A DNA stretch of 64,000 nt from Anaerolineaceae bacterium (GTDB lineage: Bacteria > Chloroflexota > Anaerolineae > Anaerolineales > Anaerolineaceae). The position numbers were made by a program, and so were the translations under genes. The stretch lies in the NCBI GenBank assembly GCA_016841525.1, contig JAENYZ010000003.1, positions 124,001 to 188,000 of the forward strand, written 5' to 3'. The notes beneath the pieces were generated by a model that was not told the DNA's origin, ran no database searches, and saw nothing but the letters and a program-made list of their open reading frames with translations. Positions 1 through 8,744 of the stretch are shown here, one piece after another (within the stretch, counting starts at the first letter, position 1; each line of letters begins with the position of its first letter).

Positions 1-124
1 CCTTATTTCTCTTCATAAAGCAATTTCCATTCAAACCTTATACAAAAACTTTGAAATCATCAACCCATCCCATATCATAAGACTATCGAAAACAAAATAA
101 AAAATAAAAAACAAGGAGTTTTAA

Positions 125-1075
125 ATGTTCAAAAATAAATGGTTTTATGCAGTATCACTTTTCGTTGCACTCGCTTTAGTTGGTGCAAGCTTTGCCCCCG
201 TACAGGCACAGGAAGCCGGCGACACAATCGTTGACATCGCCGTTGCTGACGGCCGCTTCGACACCCTCGTTGCAGCCCTGGGCGCCGCCGGTTTAGCCGA
301 GACATTGGCTGGCGAAGGTCCATTCACCGTCTTCGCACCCACCGACGCCGCATTCTCACGACTGCCCGAAGGCACCGTGGAAGCCCTGCTGAATGACATC
401 CCCGCCCTGACCGACATCCTCCTCTACCACGTCGTCTCCGGCGAGGTCATGGCAGAGCAAGCTCTCGAATTGGGCCAGGCTGAGACCCTTCAGGGCCAGT
501 CCCTGAGCATTATGTTCGATGAAGGCAACATCCTCATCCCCGGCGGCCTGGTTTACGTCAATGACGCATGGGTACGTATCACCGACATCCAGGCATCCAA
601 CGGCGTGATCCATGTTATTGATCGTGTCCTTCTGCCCGGCGAAGAAACCGCTGAAGAAGAATCCATGGGCACCATCGTTGACATTGCCGTCGCCGACGGA
701 CGTTTCACAACCCTCGTCGCCGCCCTCCAGGCAGCCGAATTAGTTGAGACACTCTCTGGCGAAGGCCCCTTCACAGTATTTGCCCCCACGGACGATGCAT
801 TTGGCAAACTCCCCGAGGGAACTGTAGAAGGATTATTGAATGATATTCCTGCCCTGACCGACATCCTCCTGTACCATGTCGTTTCCGGTGAAGTATTAGC
901 AGCAGATGTTGTAGAACTGGAATCAGCCGAGACAGTACTGGGTGAGCCCGTCAGCATCCGTGTGGAAGATGGCAATGTGTACATCAACGACTCAATGGTC
1001 ATCATCACCGACATTATGGCAGACAACGGCGTGATCCACGTGATTGACAGCGTCTTACTGCCCCCAGCAAACTAA
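125..1075 (+). CDS. Secreted protein with two fasciclin (FAS1) domains
   Basis: A 316-residue exported protein. Residues 1-28 form a Sec signal peptide (basic start, hydrophobic core, cleavage near VQA|QEAG). Two FAS1 domains follow, about residues 34-172 and 184-314; both carry the family motifs FTVFAPTD and GVIHVID followed by a V-LLP ending. The two domains are highly alike, including [13 protein letters not shown] in both, so they come from internal duplication. FAS1 domains mediate adhesion or ligand binding outside the cell; the ligand cannot be told here. The start is set by AAGGAG at 113-118, six bases before ATG. A strong terminator follows, so the gene is probably transcribed alone. 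Confidence 0.93.
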   Translation: MFKNKWFYAVSLFVALALVGASFAPVQAQEAGDTIVDIAVADGRFDTLVAALGAAGLAETLAGEGPFTVFAPTDAAFSRLPEGTVEALLNDIPALTDILLYHVVSGEVMAEQALELGQAETLQGQSLSIMFDEGNILIPGGLVYVNDAWVRITDIQASNGVIHVIDRVLLPGEETAEEESMGTIVDIAVADGRFTTLVAALQAAELVETLSGEGPFTVFAPTDDAFGKLPEGTVEGLLNDIPALTDILLYHVVSGEVLAADVVELESAETVLGEPVSIRVEDGNVYINDSMVIITDIMADNGVIHVIDSVLLPPAN

Positions 1076-1107
1076 ACAATAATTTTTTCTCTCTCCTAAA
1101 TGAAAAC

Positions 1108-1140
1108 GGCGGAGCCCAAATTGGGCTCCGCCAGTTTTTT
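1108..1140 (+). terminator. Intrinsic terminator of the fasciclin gene
   Basis: A perfect 12-bp stem, GGCGGAGCCCAA (1108-1119) with TTGGGCTCCGCC (1121-1132), followed by a T run. It lies about 30 bases after the fasciclin stop codon. Confidence 0.9.
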
Positions 1141-1147
1141 ATACCTA

Positions 1148-1220
1148 AATCTAAATCCCTTCCCTAAAAGGAAGGAACTTTAAATTCCCCTTCCCTTTAG
1201 GGAGGGGGCAGGGGGTAGGT
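1148..1220. repeat. G-rich intergenic repeat, family R1
   Basis: A two-part element: an imperfect hairpin CCCTTCCCTAAAAGGAAGG, then a hairpin CCCTTCCCTTTAGGGAGGG that runs into a G-rich tail ending in GGGGGCAGGGGGTAGGTT. Other copies or halves in the window lie at about 1416-1456, 1960-2032, 2119-2192, 12300-12371, 12560-12638, 12757-12796, 16698-16736 and 16819-16862. The tail has four G-tracts, so a G-quadruplex is possible on this strand. Confidence 0.8.
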
Positions 1221-1641
1221 TCTAATTGGACCTTTGAATAAATGGATTTCAAGGTTGTAAATTTATTTAATGCTTATTAAACACCACTCACATTTTATTC
1301 ATTTGACAGTGTTCCAGGATAACCTCCAGAACTGTGTCAATATCTTCAATAACATCAAAATTATAAAAACAAAGCACTTTCAAACCAAGTCCAGCCAGAA
1401 ATTCATCTACAACTAAAATTCCCCTTCCCTTTAGGGAGGGGGCAGGGGGTAGGTTCGACTTGGACTTTTTAACAAACGGATTTCATGAGTGAATATTATT
1501 TTTGGCTTATCAAACACCACTCACATTTTATTCATTTGACAGTGTTCCAGGATAACCTCCAGAACTGTGTCAATATCTTCAATAACATCAAAATTATAAA
1601 AACGAAGCACTTTCAAACCAAGTCCAGTCAGAAATTCATCT
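1182..1641. repeat. Tandem duplication of an R1 repeat plus the DUF559 gene tail
   Basis: Unit 1 (about 1182-1408) and unit 2 (about 1416-1641) are offset by about 233 bases. Each holds an R1 half-repeat, a diverged linker and the last about 125 bases of the DUF559 gene. The coding part is nearly identical; the linker has diverged. The R1 repeats at the unit edges are the likely recombination sites. Confidence 0.85.
1272..1408 (-). pseudogene. Orphan 3' fragment of a DUF559 gene
   Basis: This stretch repeats the 3' end of the intact DUF559 gene that starts at 1901, with only a few base changes, and then breaks off at 1408 into an R1 repeat. It has no start codon of its own. It is the by-product of the local tandem duplication. 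Confidence 0.8.
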
Positions 1642-1901
1642 CGCTTCTGATCGTATTCTGTTTGATCTAAGTGTCCACTGCCATCAACTTCCACAACCAA
1701 TTTTGCTAAATGGCAATAAAAATCCAAGATATAAGACTCAATGATTTGTTGACGTCTAAAATGAAAGTTTGATAAATTATTTCTGCGCAAATGATACCAG
1801 AGTTTACTTTCTGCAGGTGTCATATTCCGACGCATTTCTTTTGCGCGCGCTTTGAGTTCTGGCGAGATATGCTGATTGGTTAGGATATGATCATTGGACA
1901 T
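1521..1901 (-). CDS. DUF559 endonuclease-like protein
   Basis: A 126-residue protein of the DUF559 family, which is related to the very-short-patch repair (Vsr) nuclease fold. Visible family features are MRRNMTPAESKLWYHLR near the N-terminus, FRRQQIIESYILDFYC in the middle (the acidic residue of ILDFYC is in the presumed active site), VVEVDGSGH and a C-terminal LRFYNFDV. Such genes are widespread, often single, and their role is not established. The 3' third of this gene is duplicated just downstream, and R1 repeats flank it on both sides, suggesting mobility by repeat recombination. Confidence 0.85.
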   Translation of the reverse strand: MSNDHILTNQHISPELKARAKEMRRNMTPAESKLWYHLRRNNLSNFHFRRQQIIESYILDFYCHLAKLVVEVDGSGHLDQTEYDQKRDEFLTGLGLKVLRFYNFDVIEDIDTVLEVILEHCQMNKM

Positions 1902-1959
1902 TGAAGGTATCCAAAATAAACTGGTTCTTCAAAATATTTTATTAACAAAAATAACCTAA

Positions 1960-2032
1960 CCCTAAATCCCTTCCCTAAAAGGAAGGGACTTTAAATTCCC
2001 CTTCCCTTTAGGGAGGGGGCAGGGGGTAGGTA
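1960..2032. repeat. R1 intergenic repeat
   Basis: A full two-hairpin copy of the R1 family, between the DUF559 gene and the M42 peptidase gene. Confidence 0.8.
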
Positions 2033-2118
2033 CTATTTTAATTTTAAGGAAAGATCCGACGATCATTACAATAATATCCTAAAATTAGTAATGAAGAAAA
2101 TTTCTCGACTTTTACCTT

Positions 2119-2190
2119 AGCCTAAACCCCTGTCCTAAAGAGAAAGGACTTTATGAACCCCTTCCCTTTAGGGAGGGGGCAGGGGGTAGG

Positions 2191-2192
<2 letters not shown>
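2119..2192. repeat. R1 intergenic repeat supplying a stop codon
   Basis: A diverged R1 copy. Its terminal GGTAGGTT abuts the end of the M42 peptidase gene, so the TAA stop of that gene (2193-2191 on the minus strand) sits at the repeat edge. Confidence 0.75.
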
Positions 2193-3226
<1,034 letters not shown>

Positions 3227-3240
<14 letters not shown>

Positions 3241-3658
3241 GGTTCCCTTTGCTCTTTTCGTATTGGATGATCTTCTCCCGCCACTGCGGTGGGATGGGGA
3301 TGCCCTGTTCTATCTCATTATCATAAGTCACCATCACCGACTTGCCACGTGCGAGGAGCGTCCCAGACAGATCTGATGCCATCTGGAAGCTGAAGGTGAT
3401 CGATTTGGTCCCCAGCTTTTCAACCCGCAAGCCGACAAGCAGCCTGGTCCCTAGCTGGATCGGCACCAGGTAATCGATCTCGTTGCGGACCACCACCATG
3501 CCGGTCAGGACCCGGTCCTCGGGGTGGTAGATGCCCGCCTGTTGGTAGTAGCCGATGCGTGCGGATTCAAGGTAGGTCAGGTAGACGGCGTTGTTGACAT
3601 GCCCCTGGGGGTCCAGGTCGCGGTAGCGGACAGTGATTGGGTGTGTGTAGGTGAACAT
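3227..3658 (-). CDS. Acyl-CoA thioesterase (4HBT/hotdog family)
   Basis: A 143-residue single hotdog-domain protein of the 4-hydroxybenzoyl-CoA thioesterase family. The N-terminal active-site block reads VRYRDLDPQGHVNNAVYLTYLE, where the Asp before PQGHVNN is the usual catalytic acid. These enzymes hydrolyse acyl-CoA thioesters in the cytoplasm. It is the first gene of a two-gene operon with the M42 peptidase (14-base overlap); no metabolic link between the two is evident. Confidence 0.9.
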
Positions 3659-3685
3659 GGGGATATTATAAATGAAATTGGGGAT

Positions 3686-3747
3686 TAGCTGGTAGCTGGT
3701 AGCTGGTAGCTGGTAGTTGGTAGCTGGTGGTTGGTAGCTTGTAGCAT
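3686..3747. repeat. Heptanucleotide tandem repeat (TAGCTGG type), family R2
   Basis: Seven-base units of the form TAGCTGG or TAGTTGG in tandem. Other tracts of the family lie at about 4648-4782, 9949-9985, 11169-11235, 12003-12085, 13456-13502, 16380-16418, 18386-18478 and 31672-31712. They resemble in style the short tandemly repeated heptamers known from cyanobacteria. Confidence 0.85.
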
Positions 3748-3881
3748 TTTTCCGTCATTGCGACCGAAGGGAAGCAATCTCAGAACAGGCAAACAGGTAC
3801 CAGGCAATCAGGTATTGGGTGATCAGGGATTTTGTAAATGTTTCAGCCCTCTAACTTCAGCTGCGTGCTACCCGCTGCGTG

Positions 3882-4442
3882 CTACTCGCTGCGAGCTAAC
3901 TTCGAATAGAGGTAAAAATCCCTGAACGCACCCTTTTGAAATAAGTATTCCTGCAGCCTGCCTTCGCGCATCATCCCTGCTTTGCGCATCACAGCAGCAG
4001 AAGCCAGGTTGTCGACCACACAAAATCCTTCCACCCGGTTCAATCCCAGCTCCCCCAGTGCATATTTGAGTACTTCCCTTAACGCTTCTGTCATCATGCC
4101 CTGGTTATGATAAGCCCTGGCCAGCACAAAGCCCACCTCGGCCTTGCGGTGGGTGGCGTCCATATCCATCAGGTGAATGCACCCGATGATCTTGCCGGTT
4201 TCACGCAGTGCAATCCCCCAGGGCCCATCTTCCCCGGTTTGATACTGCCGCACTACCGCCTTGAGGTATTCTTCTGTCTCCTGCAGTGCCTCATGGGGAC
4301 CCCAGAATAGGAAGTCTGTTACGGCAGGGTCCGAAGCATACGCAAAGACATCCGGGGCATCCGCCAGGGTGAAGGGCCTTAACACCAGGCGCCCGGTCTC
4401 TAACCTGGGGAGAGCTTGATAAAACCCACGAACATCGATCAT
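3882..4442 (-). CDS. GNAT N-acetyltransferase, RimJ/RimL type (copy 1)
   Basis: A 186-residue acetyltransferase of the ribosomal-protein-alanine type. It starts with LETGRLVLRPFTLADAPDVF, typical of the group, and carries the acetyl-CoA-binding segment VGFVLARAYHNQGMMTEALR and the ending ENxAS-like block VVDNLASAAVMRKAGM. The acceptor is unknown. A second copy at 10408-10968 is identical over the first about 155 residues and differs only in the last 30. The ATG at 4442 overlaps the stop of a small upstream reading frame (ATGA), which may couple their translation. Confidence 0.9.
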   Translation of the reverse strand: MIDVRGFYQALPRLETGRLVLRPFTLADAPDVFAYASDPAVTDFLFWGPHEALQETEEYLKAVVRQYQTGEDGPWGIALRETGKIIGCIHLMDMDATHRKAEVGFVLARAYHNQGMMTEALREVLKYALGELGLNRVEGFCVVDNLASAAVMRKAGMMREGRLQEYLFQKGAFRDFYLYSKLARSE

Positions 4443-4636
4443 GCCAGCCGCCTTTCAAGGGATAAAAGGGTCATAACTATCAAAATAATTATAATCGCGG
4501 TGGAAAGGATCTTCCGCTCAACTGGGAGAGATCGGCGCCTGCTGGTCCCTGCTCTCGCTGTCGACCCGGATGGTGATTGCCCCTGTTCATCCTGTTCCTG
4601 ATCTTCCAAAGGCAGTTTATTCAGAGTTTTTTGCAT
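4439..4636 (-). CDS. Possible small membrane protein upstream of GNAT copy 1
   Basis: A 65-residue reading frame: a charged Gln/Glu/Ser-rich N-terminal half, an Arg-rich stretch SRRRSLPVERK, then one predicted membrane helix ILSTAIIIILIVMTLLSL and a basic end. Its stop overlaps the GNAT start as ATGA. There is no clear ribosome-binding site. In copy 2 the ATG is missing and a one-base deletion destroys the frame near its end, which argues against an essential role. No family recognised. Confidence 0.3.
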   Translation of the reverse strand: MQKTLNKLPLEDQEQDEQGQSPSGSTARAGTSRRRSLPVERKILSTAIIIILIVMTLLSLERRLA

Positions 4637-4647
4637 TCGGGATTGAA

Positions 4648-4782
4648 GTAGCTGAAAGCTAGTAGCTGATAGCTCATAGCTGATAGCTGATAGGTGATAG
4701 CTCAAAGCTCAAAGCTGAAAGCTAATAGCTCATAGCTGGTAGTTTGTAGCTGGTAGTTGGTATTTGGTATTTGGTAGACGGG
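4648..4782. repeat. R2 heptanucleotide tandem repeat tract
   Basis: The longest R2 tract of the window, with mixed units TAGCTGA, AAGCTGA, TAGCTCA, TAGCTGG and TAGTTGG, running toward the 3' end of the antitoxin gene. Nothing else was seen between 4782 and 4855. Confidence 0.85.
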
Positions 4783-4855
4783 AGATTAGATAAACAATCA
4801 ATGATTAATAAACAAATCAGAGAAAATTTATTCTCAAAAACAAGTAATGAAAAAT

Positions 4856-5857
4856 CTAAACCCTCAAATCTTGAGCATAAATATATGAAATTAGTTCACC
4901 ATCCTTAGTATTTTTATAACCAATTTCATCATGAGAGTAGTTGGTAATTTCTCTACAAGAAAACCCAAGAAATTTTTCCTTAATTGATTGTAGAACTTTG
5001 ATTTCTGATGGCTGAAAGACGTTCATATCAGGAGGATCATCAGACATGAAAGTTTCTCCAACATTCTCATCAAAATAAACTTCTTCGCTTTCTATTTCTT
5101 CAATCCATTTCGATGAAGCAACCAACCATGTTTCAAAATTGTTCGGCACTGGCCCAAAGGGCGCATGCGCATACCTTAAACCAGTAATAGACACACCATA
5201 ATCTCTATAATGTAAATAGTCTGCATAGAATAAAAGTTTATTTAACTTTGTCTTATAAATTCTGCTATTGTAGCAAAAGAATTTAAATACATGAATTAGT
5301 TTACGAAAATCAAAGGTTTTTCCGCCACTAAAAATATCCGGGGAATAATTAGCTAGATTTTCGATGGTTTTTCTCACTAATACCGACTTTCCCTTCTCAA
5401 TTTGATGCAAATAATCTGTCAATTTCTCTTGTTCAGATTTTGTAAGCAAATTTGGTTTCCTGTTAAGAACCCCTAATATTAAGCTTGGGTCATCAACAAA
5501 AAGTCTGATTAATTGTTCATGCGCTTCTGATTGCAGCGAGCCGTTTTCATAACGGTTTAAGGTGGCAACACCAATACCCAAAATATCGCTAAATTGCTGC
5601 TGGGTCAAGCCCAAACTGTCGCGAAAAACTTTTATATCTTCAGGCTGCAGCCAAGCTTTTCGGCGACGATATTCACGATAGGCGAAATCCATATAATCCA
5701 TCTCAGGATGGAGATTTTCAAATTTTTCATCACATTTTTGACAATGAAAATATTCTTTCTCCACCGATATTATTTCGCCTCGAATATCGATCTCATCGCT
5801 TTCAATAATTTTATTAATTTCTGTCTCTTGTTCACATATTGGACAAAAAGTATTCAT
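4856..5857 (-). CDS. Antitoxin: MqsA-type zinc finger + HTH + Panacea (DUF4065) domain
   Basis: A 333-residue three-part protein. Residues 1-45 hold a zinc finger with CPICEQ and CQKCDE; about 70-125 are an Xre-type helix-turn-helix (LGLTQQQFSDILGIGVATLNRYENG); about 190-320 are a Panacea/DUF4065 domain (KLNKLLFYADYLHYRDYG, YAHAPFGPVPNNF). Panacea domains are known to neutralise many unrelated toxins. The gene lies just downstream of a small toxin-like gene, the order of mqsRA. The HTH probably represses the shared promoter. The locus is AT-rich compared with its neighbours, a sign of transfer. Confidence 0.88.
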   Translation of the reverse strand: MNTFCPICEQETEINKIIESDEIDIRGEIISVEKEYFHCQKCDEKFENLHPEMDYMDFAYREYRRRKAWLQPEDIKVFRDSLGLTQQQFSDILGIGVATLNRYENGSLQSEAHEQLIRLFVDDPSLILGVLNRKPNLLTKSEQEKLTDYLHQIEKGKSVLVRKTIENLANYSPDIFSGGKTFDFRKLIHVFKFFCYNSRIYKTKLNKLLFYADYLHYRDYGVSITGLRYAHAPFGPVPNNFETWLVASSKWIEEIESEEVYFDENVGETFMSDDPPDMNVFQPSEIKVLQSIKEKFLGFSCREITNYSHDEIGYKNTKDGELISYIYAQDLRV

Positions 5858-5898
5858 CTCTTTATTCCATTTCCACTTACAATAATTAATCTCATCAT

Positions 5899-6273
5899 TT
5901 ATGCATCACTTAGGGGGAATTTCAACGGAAATTCCGCATCATGGAAAGAATAACAAAACCCGAAATCATTTCCATGCTGATCTGTAGCAATTTTCAACTT
6001 AATGTAAATTGGATCATCATCAATGAAGATTCCAAACTCCCAATATATTCCAGAATGCTGCTCATCTTGTTTTGGACCTGCAAAATAGTCCTCGATATTC
6101 AGGTTGTAGATATAATTTTCCCGTTGTCGAAGCGTTAAGTTATGACGAATTAATGTTTCCTTGTTTTTCTGGTGAGGGTAAATAAAATATTTTTTCTCTT
6201 CGATTAGATTGCGAAAATCTCTTAATAACCAATGTAATTTATGACGCAGTTCCTCTTTGCTGTCATCGACCAT
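5899..6273 (-). CDS. Probable toxin of a MqsR-like/Panacea toxin-antitoxin pair
   Basis: A 124-residue protein with the layout of toxins encoded before MqsA-DUF4065 antitoxins: an N-terminal helix, a central LTLRQRENYIYNLNIEDYFAGPKQD block, then beta strands IYWEFGIFIDDDPIYIKLKI and a C-terminal CYSFHDAEFPLKFP. The YIKLKI ... SFH ending recalls RelE/MqsR-fold mRNA interferases, but catalytic residues cannot be assigned with certainty. It is 41 bases upstream of the antitoxin and shares its promoter. Family assignment rests mainly on context and these motifs. Confidence 0.7.
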   Translation of the reverse strand: MVDDSKEELRHKLHWLLRDFRNLIEEKKYFIYPHQKNKETLIRHNLTLRQRENYIYNLNIEDYFAGPKQDEQHSGIYWEFGIFIDDDPIYIKLKIATDQHGNDFGFCYSFHDAEFPLKFPLSDA

Positions 6274-6298
6274 GTACGCCTCAAATCAGTTAATTATC

Positions 6299-6373
6299 TA
6301 TCATTAGTATATCAATTGATAAATATTAAGTCAATACCTATCATTTGATTAATTACTATTCAAATCTATCATT
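6299..6373 (-). promoter_or_regulatory. Candidate operator array of the toxin-antitoxin promoter
   Basis: A very AT-rich region just upstream of the toxin start. It contains a perfect 12-bp palindrome TATCAATTGATA (6310-6321), a near match TATCATTTGATT (6339-6350), and further TATCATT half-sites at 6299-6305 and 6367-6373. Such repeated half-sites fit binding by the HTH antitoxin; this is inference. Confidence 0.5.
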
Positions 6374-6375
6374 TT

Positions 6376-6515
6376 AGTAAAGAAACAAAACCTGAAAATT
6401 TCTATCCCCGCCGCAAGCGGACGGGGCATTACAAAATTTTCTCCTTCGGATCAGGTTTTGCCTTATTCATGGAACCCACGCAGCAAGCTGCGGGGTATTC
6501 TGCTCCGCAGAATAA
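6376..6515 (+). repeat. Structured 140-bp repeat R3, copy 1
   Basis: Starts AGTAAAGAAACAAAACC and ends CCGCAGAATAA. The first half folds as nested stems: AAAACCT with AGGTTTT outside, GAAAATTT with AAATTTTC inside, and a central hairpin CCCCGCCGC-AA-GCGGACGGGG. The second half has GCAGCAAGCTGC and TATTCTGC-TCC-GCAGAATA hairpins. Copies 2 and 3 are at 36096-36236 and 53897-54036. All are intergenic and in the same orientation. The rest of the gap to 6660 shows nothing recognisable. Confidence 0.9.
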
Positions 6516-6659
6516 GTCCAACGCACGAATCAGAATTCCTAATTGATGTTATTCTACCAACTCCCCCGTTACGCAGGCTACTAAACACCGTCTTTAAATC
6601 GACTGAGCCCCCTTAGCTTGTGACATTAAGGAGGCTCGTCATAACAAGATTACGCAACC

Positions 6660-8744
6660 TTATCTGCCAAAATCCCGCAATCTCTTTTCCGAAACAATCC
6701 TAACAGCATTCGTCGATCCAAGTGCTCGGAAGAACGAATGGCCGTGGAATAGATGTAAGCGGTTGATAATATCATCTGCAGCTGGATCCCCAGTTTGGAT
6801 GATCTGATACAAAAGCCCCAATAACTGATCAGGCTCAGGGTGATCCCGTGGCAGTAAGTCTATAATAGGATCATTGTACATTAATGATAGTTCTTTTAGT
6901 TTTTGATTGAGAATATCCAAGCAATCAGCTTCATCAGCGTAATACCCGCTTTCAACCTCAACATCATCCCCCTCGAACATACCCTGGATCTCAGATTTTG
7001 CCTTGTTGTTCAAAGGGTCCTTTGCCTCGACTTCCAACCAGAAGAAATAATTATTATCCTCGGTGCGGTTGAGCAGTTTTATAGTATCACCTGAAATCGT
7101 GTAATCAATCTTTATATCCTTAATAACAGGTGTTCCTCCAGGCAGGGGGAAAGGCAAATAAGTTTCAACAGATGGAATAGTAATGGTGCCCTGTTGACCA
7201 GTCAAAGACACCGGAATACTGGTTGACATAGGTACGCCAAAGCCGCTCACAGAACCGGCGGTAATGGACCACTTTAAAGCTAAAGGCTCACCCATCAAGG
7301 TCCCTTTGGCTGAATATGTGCCTTTTTGCAGCCTGGCAAATTCTTCATAAGAATATGTCTTATTTTTACAGGATATCACGGTTCCAGTACCAATTTTTGA
7401 GGAAATTAGTGTTTGGACTGAACCCTTGATCTTGATGCCTTGCTTGGCGGTGTCAGGCAGGTTAATATTCATACTTCCCAACAATGTCAGGCCTTCTTGC
7501 GAAATTTTGACATCATAAAAAGCCACCCCGGGTATCTTGGAAGTATCAAAGCCTGGTAATCCGGTTGCAAACAACTCTTTGATCATTTTATCCGCCAAGT
7601 CAGACATGACAGAGTCCATCACAGTATCAAGAATGATGGTAATCTCCAGTCCAAAGGGGATGCCAATTGCAGCGGCTAATTTGCAATACCAAGGTATCGA
7701 TACATCAATTTTCGGTTGTTCAGTAGTGATGTTCGGTTTGATTGTAGACCCGCTGGCTGTAAGTGTCAGCTCACCATGGACTGAGCCCTTGGCGGTGTAG
7801 CAGGTGCCAGATTTTTTACAACTCACATCCAAATCAATGTGACCATTGGCAAAGCTGTCGGTCATCTTTGTTATCGTCACTCCCTGAGTTTTAACCCCCT
7901 CTGCCGCCCCACACGGTGTTGGAAGTTTGTTAATGGTCCCAGTTTGATCTTGACTGTACTCCGTAGGTAGAAGGAATTTCGCCATCATAGGGCACAGCAA
8001 GACTTTTCGGAAGATTTCTGGCGATATGCTCAACGCGATGTCATGGGTGCCTGTGATGGCTGTGGTTGTTTTCTGAGCATGATTTCCACTATTGTGGTTT
8101 GCTGCCAGAATGATCCCAAAGAGCCCCAGGACTTCCTTGGCAGGATCTTGATTCTCAATACAATGCACTTCCAGCTTCTCAAATTGGGTCAGGGAGCCAT
8201 CCACACCGGCTTTAACATCAAATCCCAGGGGAAAATTAATGACGCCCATATTGTGAATATATTTTTCAAGATTTGAACTGGCGGCATTGATCAATTGGTT
8301 ATAGGCAAAGTTGAGAGCACCAAGCTGATTCATAATTGCGGTGACAACAGCAGGCGTGAAAGTTAGCTGCACGGTAGCATTGGTCAAATCAATCCCAAGG
8401 GATTTTTTATTGCTTGAACCAACATTGACTATGGAAAGAGGTGCCTTAATTGCAATGCTGCCAGCCAGTTTTGACATTGTGATCGTTATAGGAGACGTCA
8501 GGCTGATGGATGTGTTGGAAAAAATGATGGTAAGCGTGGCATTATCATCTGCGTGCAATTTGATTTTCATGTCATTGGCAATCAGGTGCACCATACCTTT
8601 TATGCCCGCTTCTGTGATCGGCAGGTTTACTTCAAAAGGCGGGTTGGCAGGTGTGCCCTGGATCTTAAAATTGGCCTTGATTAGTTTCAACAAGGTTGCA
8701 TTGGAAATTTCAAATATCAAATCATAACCAGCAAGCAAACTCAT
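6660..8744 (-). CDS. Unidentified 694-residue beta-rich protein, possibly TULIP-like
   Basis: A long protein without signal peptide or membrane helix. It is rich in alternating hydrophobic beta strands with Thr/Ser/Asn, and contains repeated stretches such as DLIFEISNATLLKLIKANF and LGIDLTNATVQLTF. The pattern recalls lipid-binding TULIP/P47-type folds, but no motif proves this. Six or more cysteines are scattered, including CKKSGTC. The C-terminal about 100 residues look helical. The start overlaps the stop of the 102-residue gene upstream by four bases (ATGA), so the two are translationally coupled and probably act together. Base composition is more AT-rich than the core genes. Confidence 0.75.
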   Translation of the reverse strand: MSLLAGYDLIFEISNATLLKLIKANFKIQGTPANPPFEVNLPITEAGIKGMVHLIANDMKIKLHADDNATLTIIFSNTSISLTSPITITMSKLAGSIAIKAPLSIVNVGSSNKKSLGIDLTNATVQLTFTPAVVTAIMNQLGALNFAYNQLINAASSNLEKYIHNMGVINFPLGFDVKAGVDGSLTQFEKLEVHCIENQDPAKEVLGLFGIILAANHNSGNHAQKTTTAITGTHDIALSISPEIFRKVLLCPMMAKFLLPTEYSQDQTGTINKLPTPCGAAEGVKTQGVTITKMTDSFANGHIDLDVSCKKSGTCYTAKGSVHGELTLTASGSTIKPNITTEQPKIDVSIPWYCKLAAAIGIPFGLEITIILDTVMDSVMSDLADKMIKELFATGLPGFDTSKIPGVAFYDVKISQEGLTLLGSMNINLPDTAKQGIKIKGSVQTLISSKIGTGTVISCKNKTYSYEEFARLQKGTYSAKGTLMGEPLALKWSITAGSVSGFGVPMSTSIPVSLTGQQGTITIPSVETYLPFPLPGGTPVIKDIKIDYTISGDTIKLLNRTEDNNYFFWLEVEAKDPLNNKAKSEIQGMFEGDDVEVESGYYADEADCLDILNQKLKELSLMYNDPIIDLLPRDHPEPDQLLGLLYQIIQTGDPAADDIINRLHLFHGHSFFRALGSTNAVRIVSEKRLRDFGR

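Larger units (their letters stand above)
3755..4651. repeat. Copy 1 of an about 0.9-kb duplicated segment carrying a GNAT gene
   Basis: The block from TCATTGCGACCGAAGGG through the GNAT gene to about GGGATTGAA is repeated at 10279-11175. The gene core (about 3987-4456) is base-identical to copy 2, while both flanks show substitutions and small indels. Confidence 0.9.

Noticed and set aside
3686-4782. CRISPR array suggested by repeated short units.
   Set aside because: Units are 7 bases long and contiguous without unique spacers, and no cas gene is in the window.
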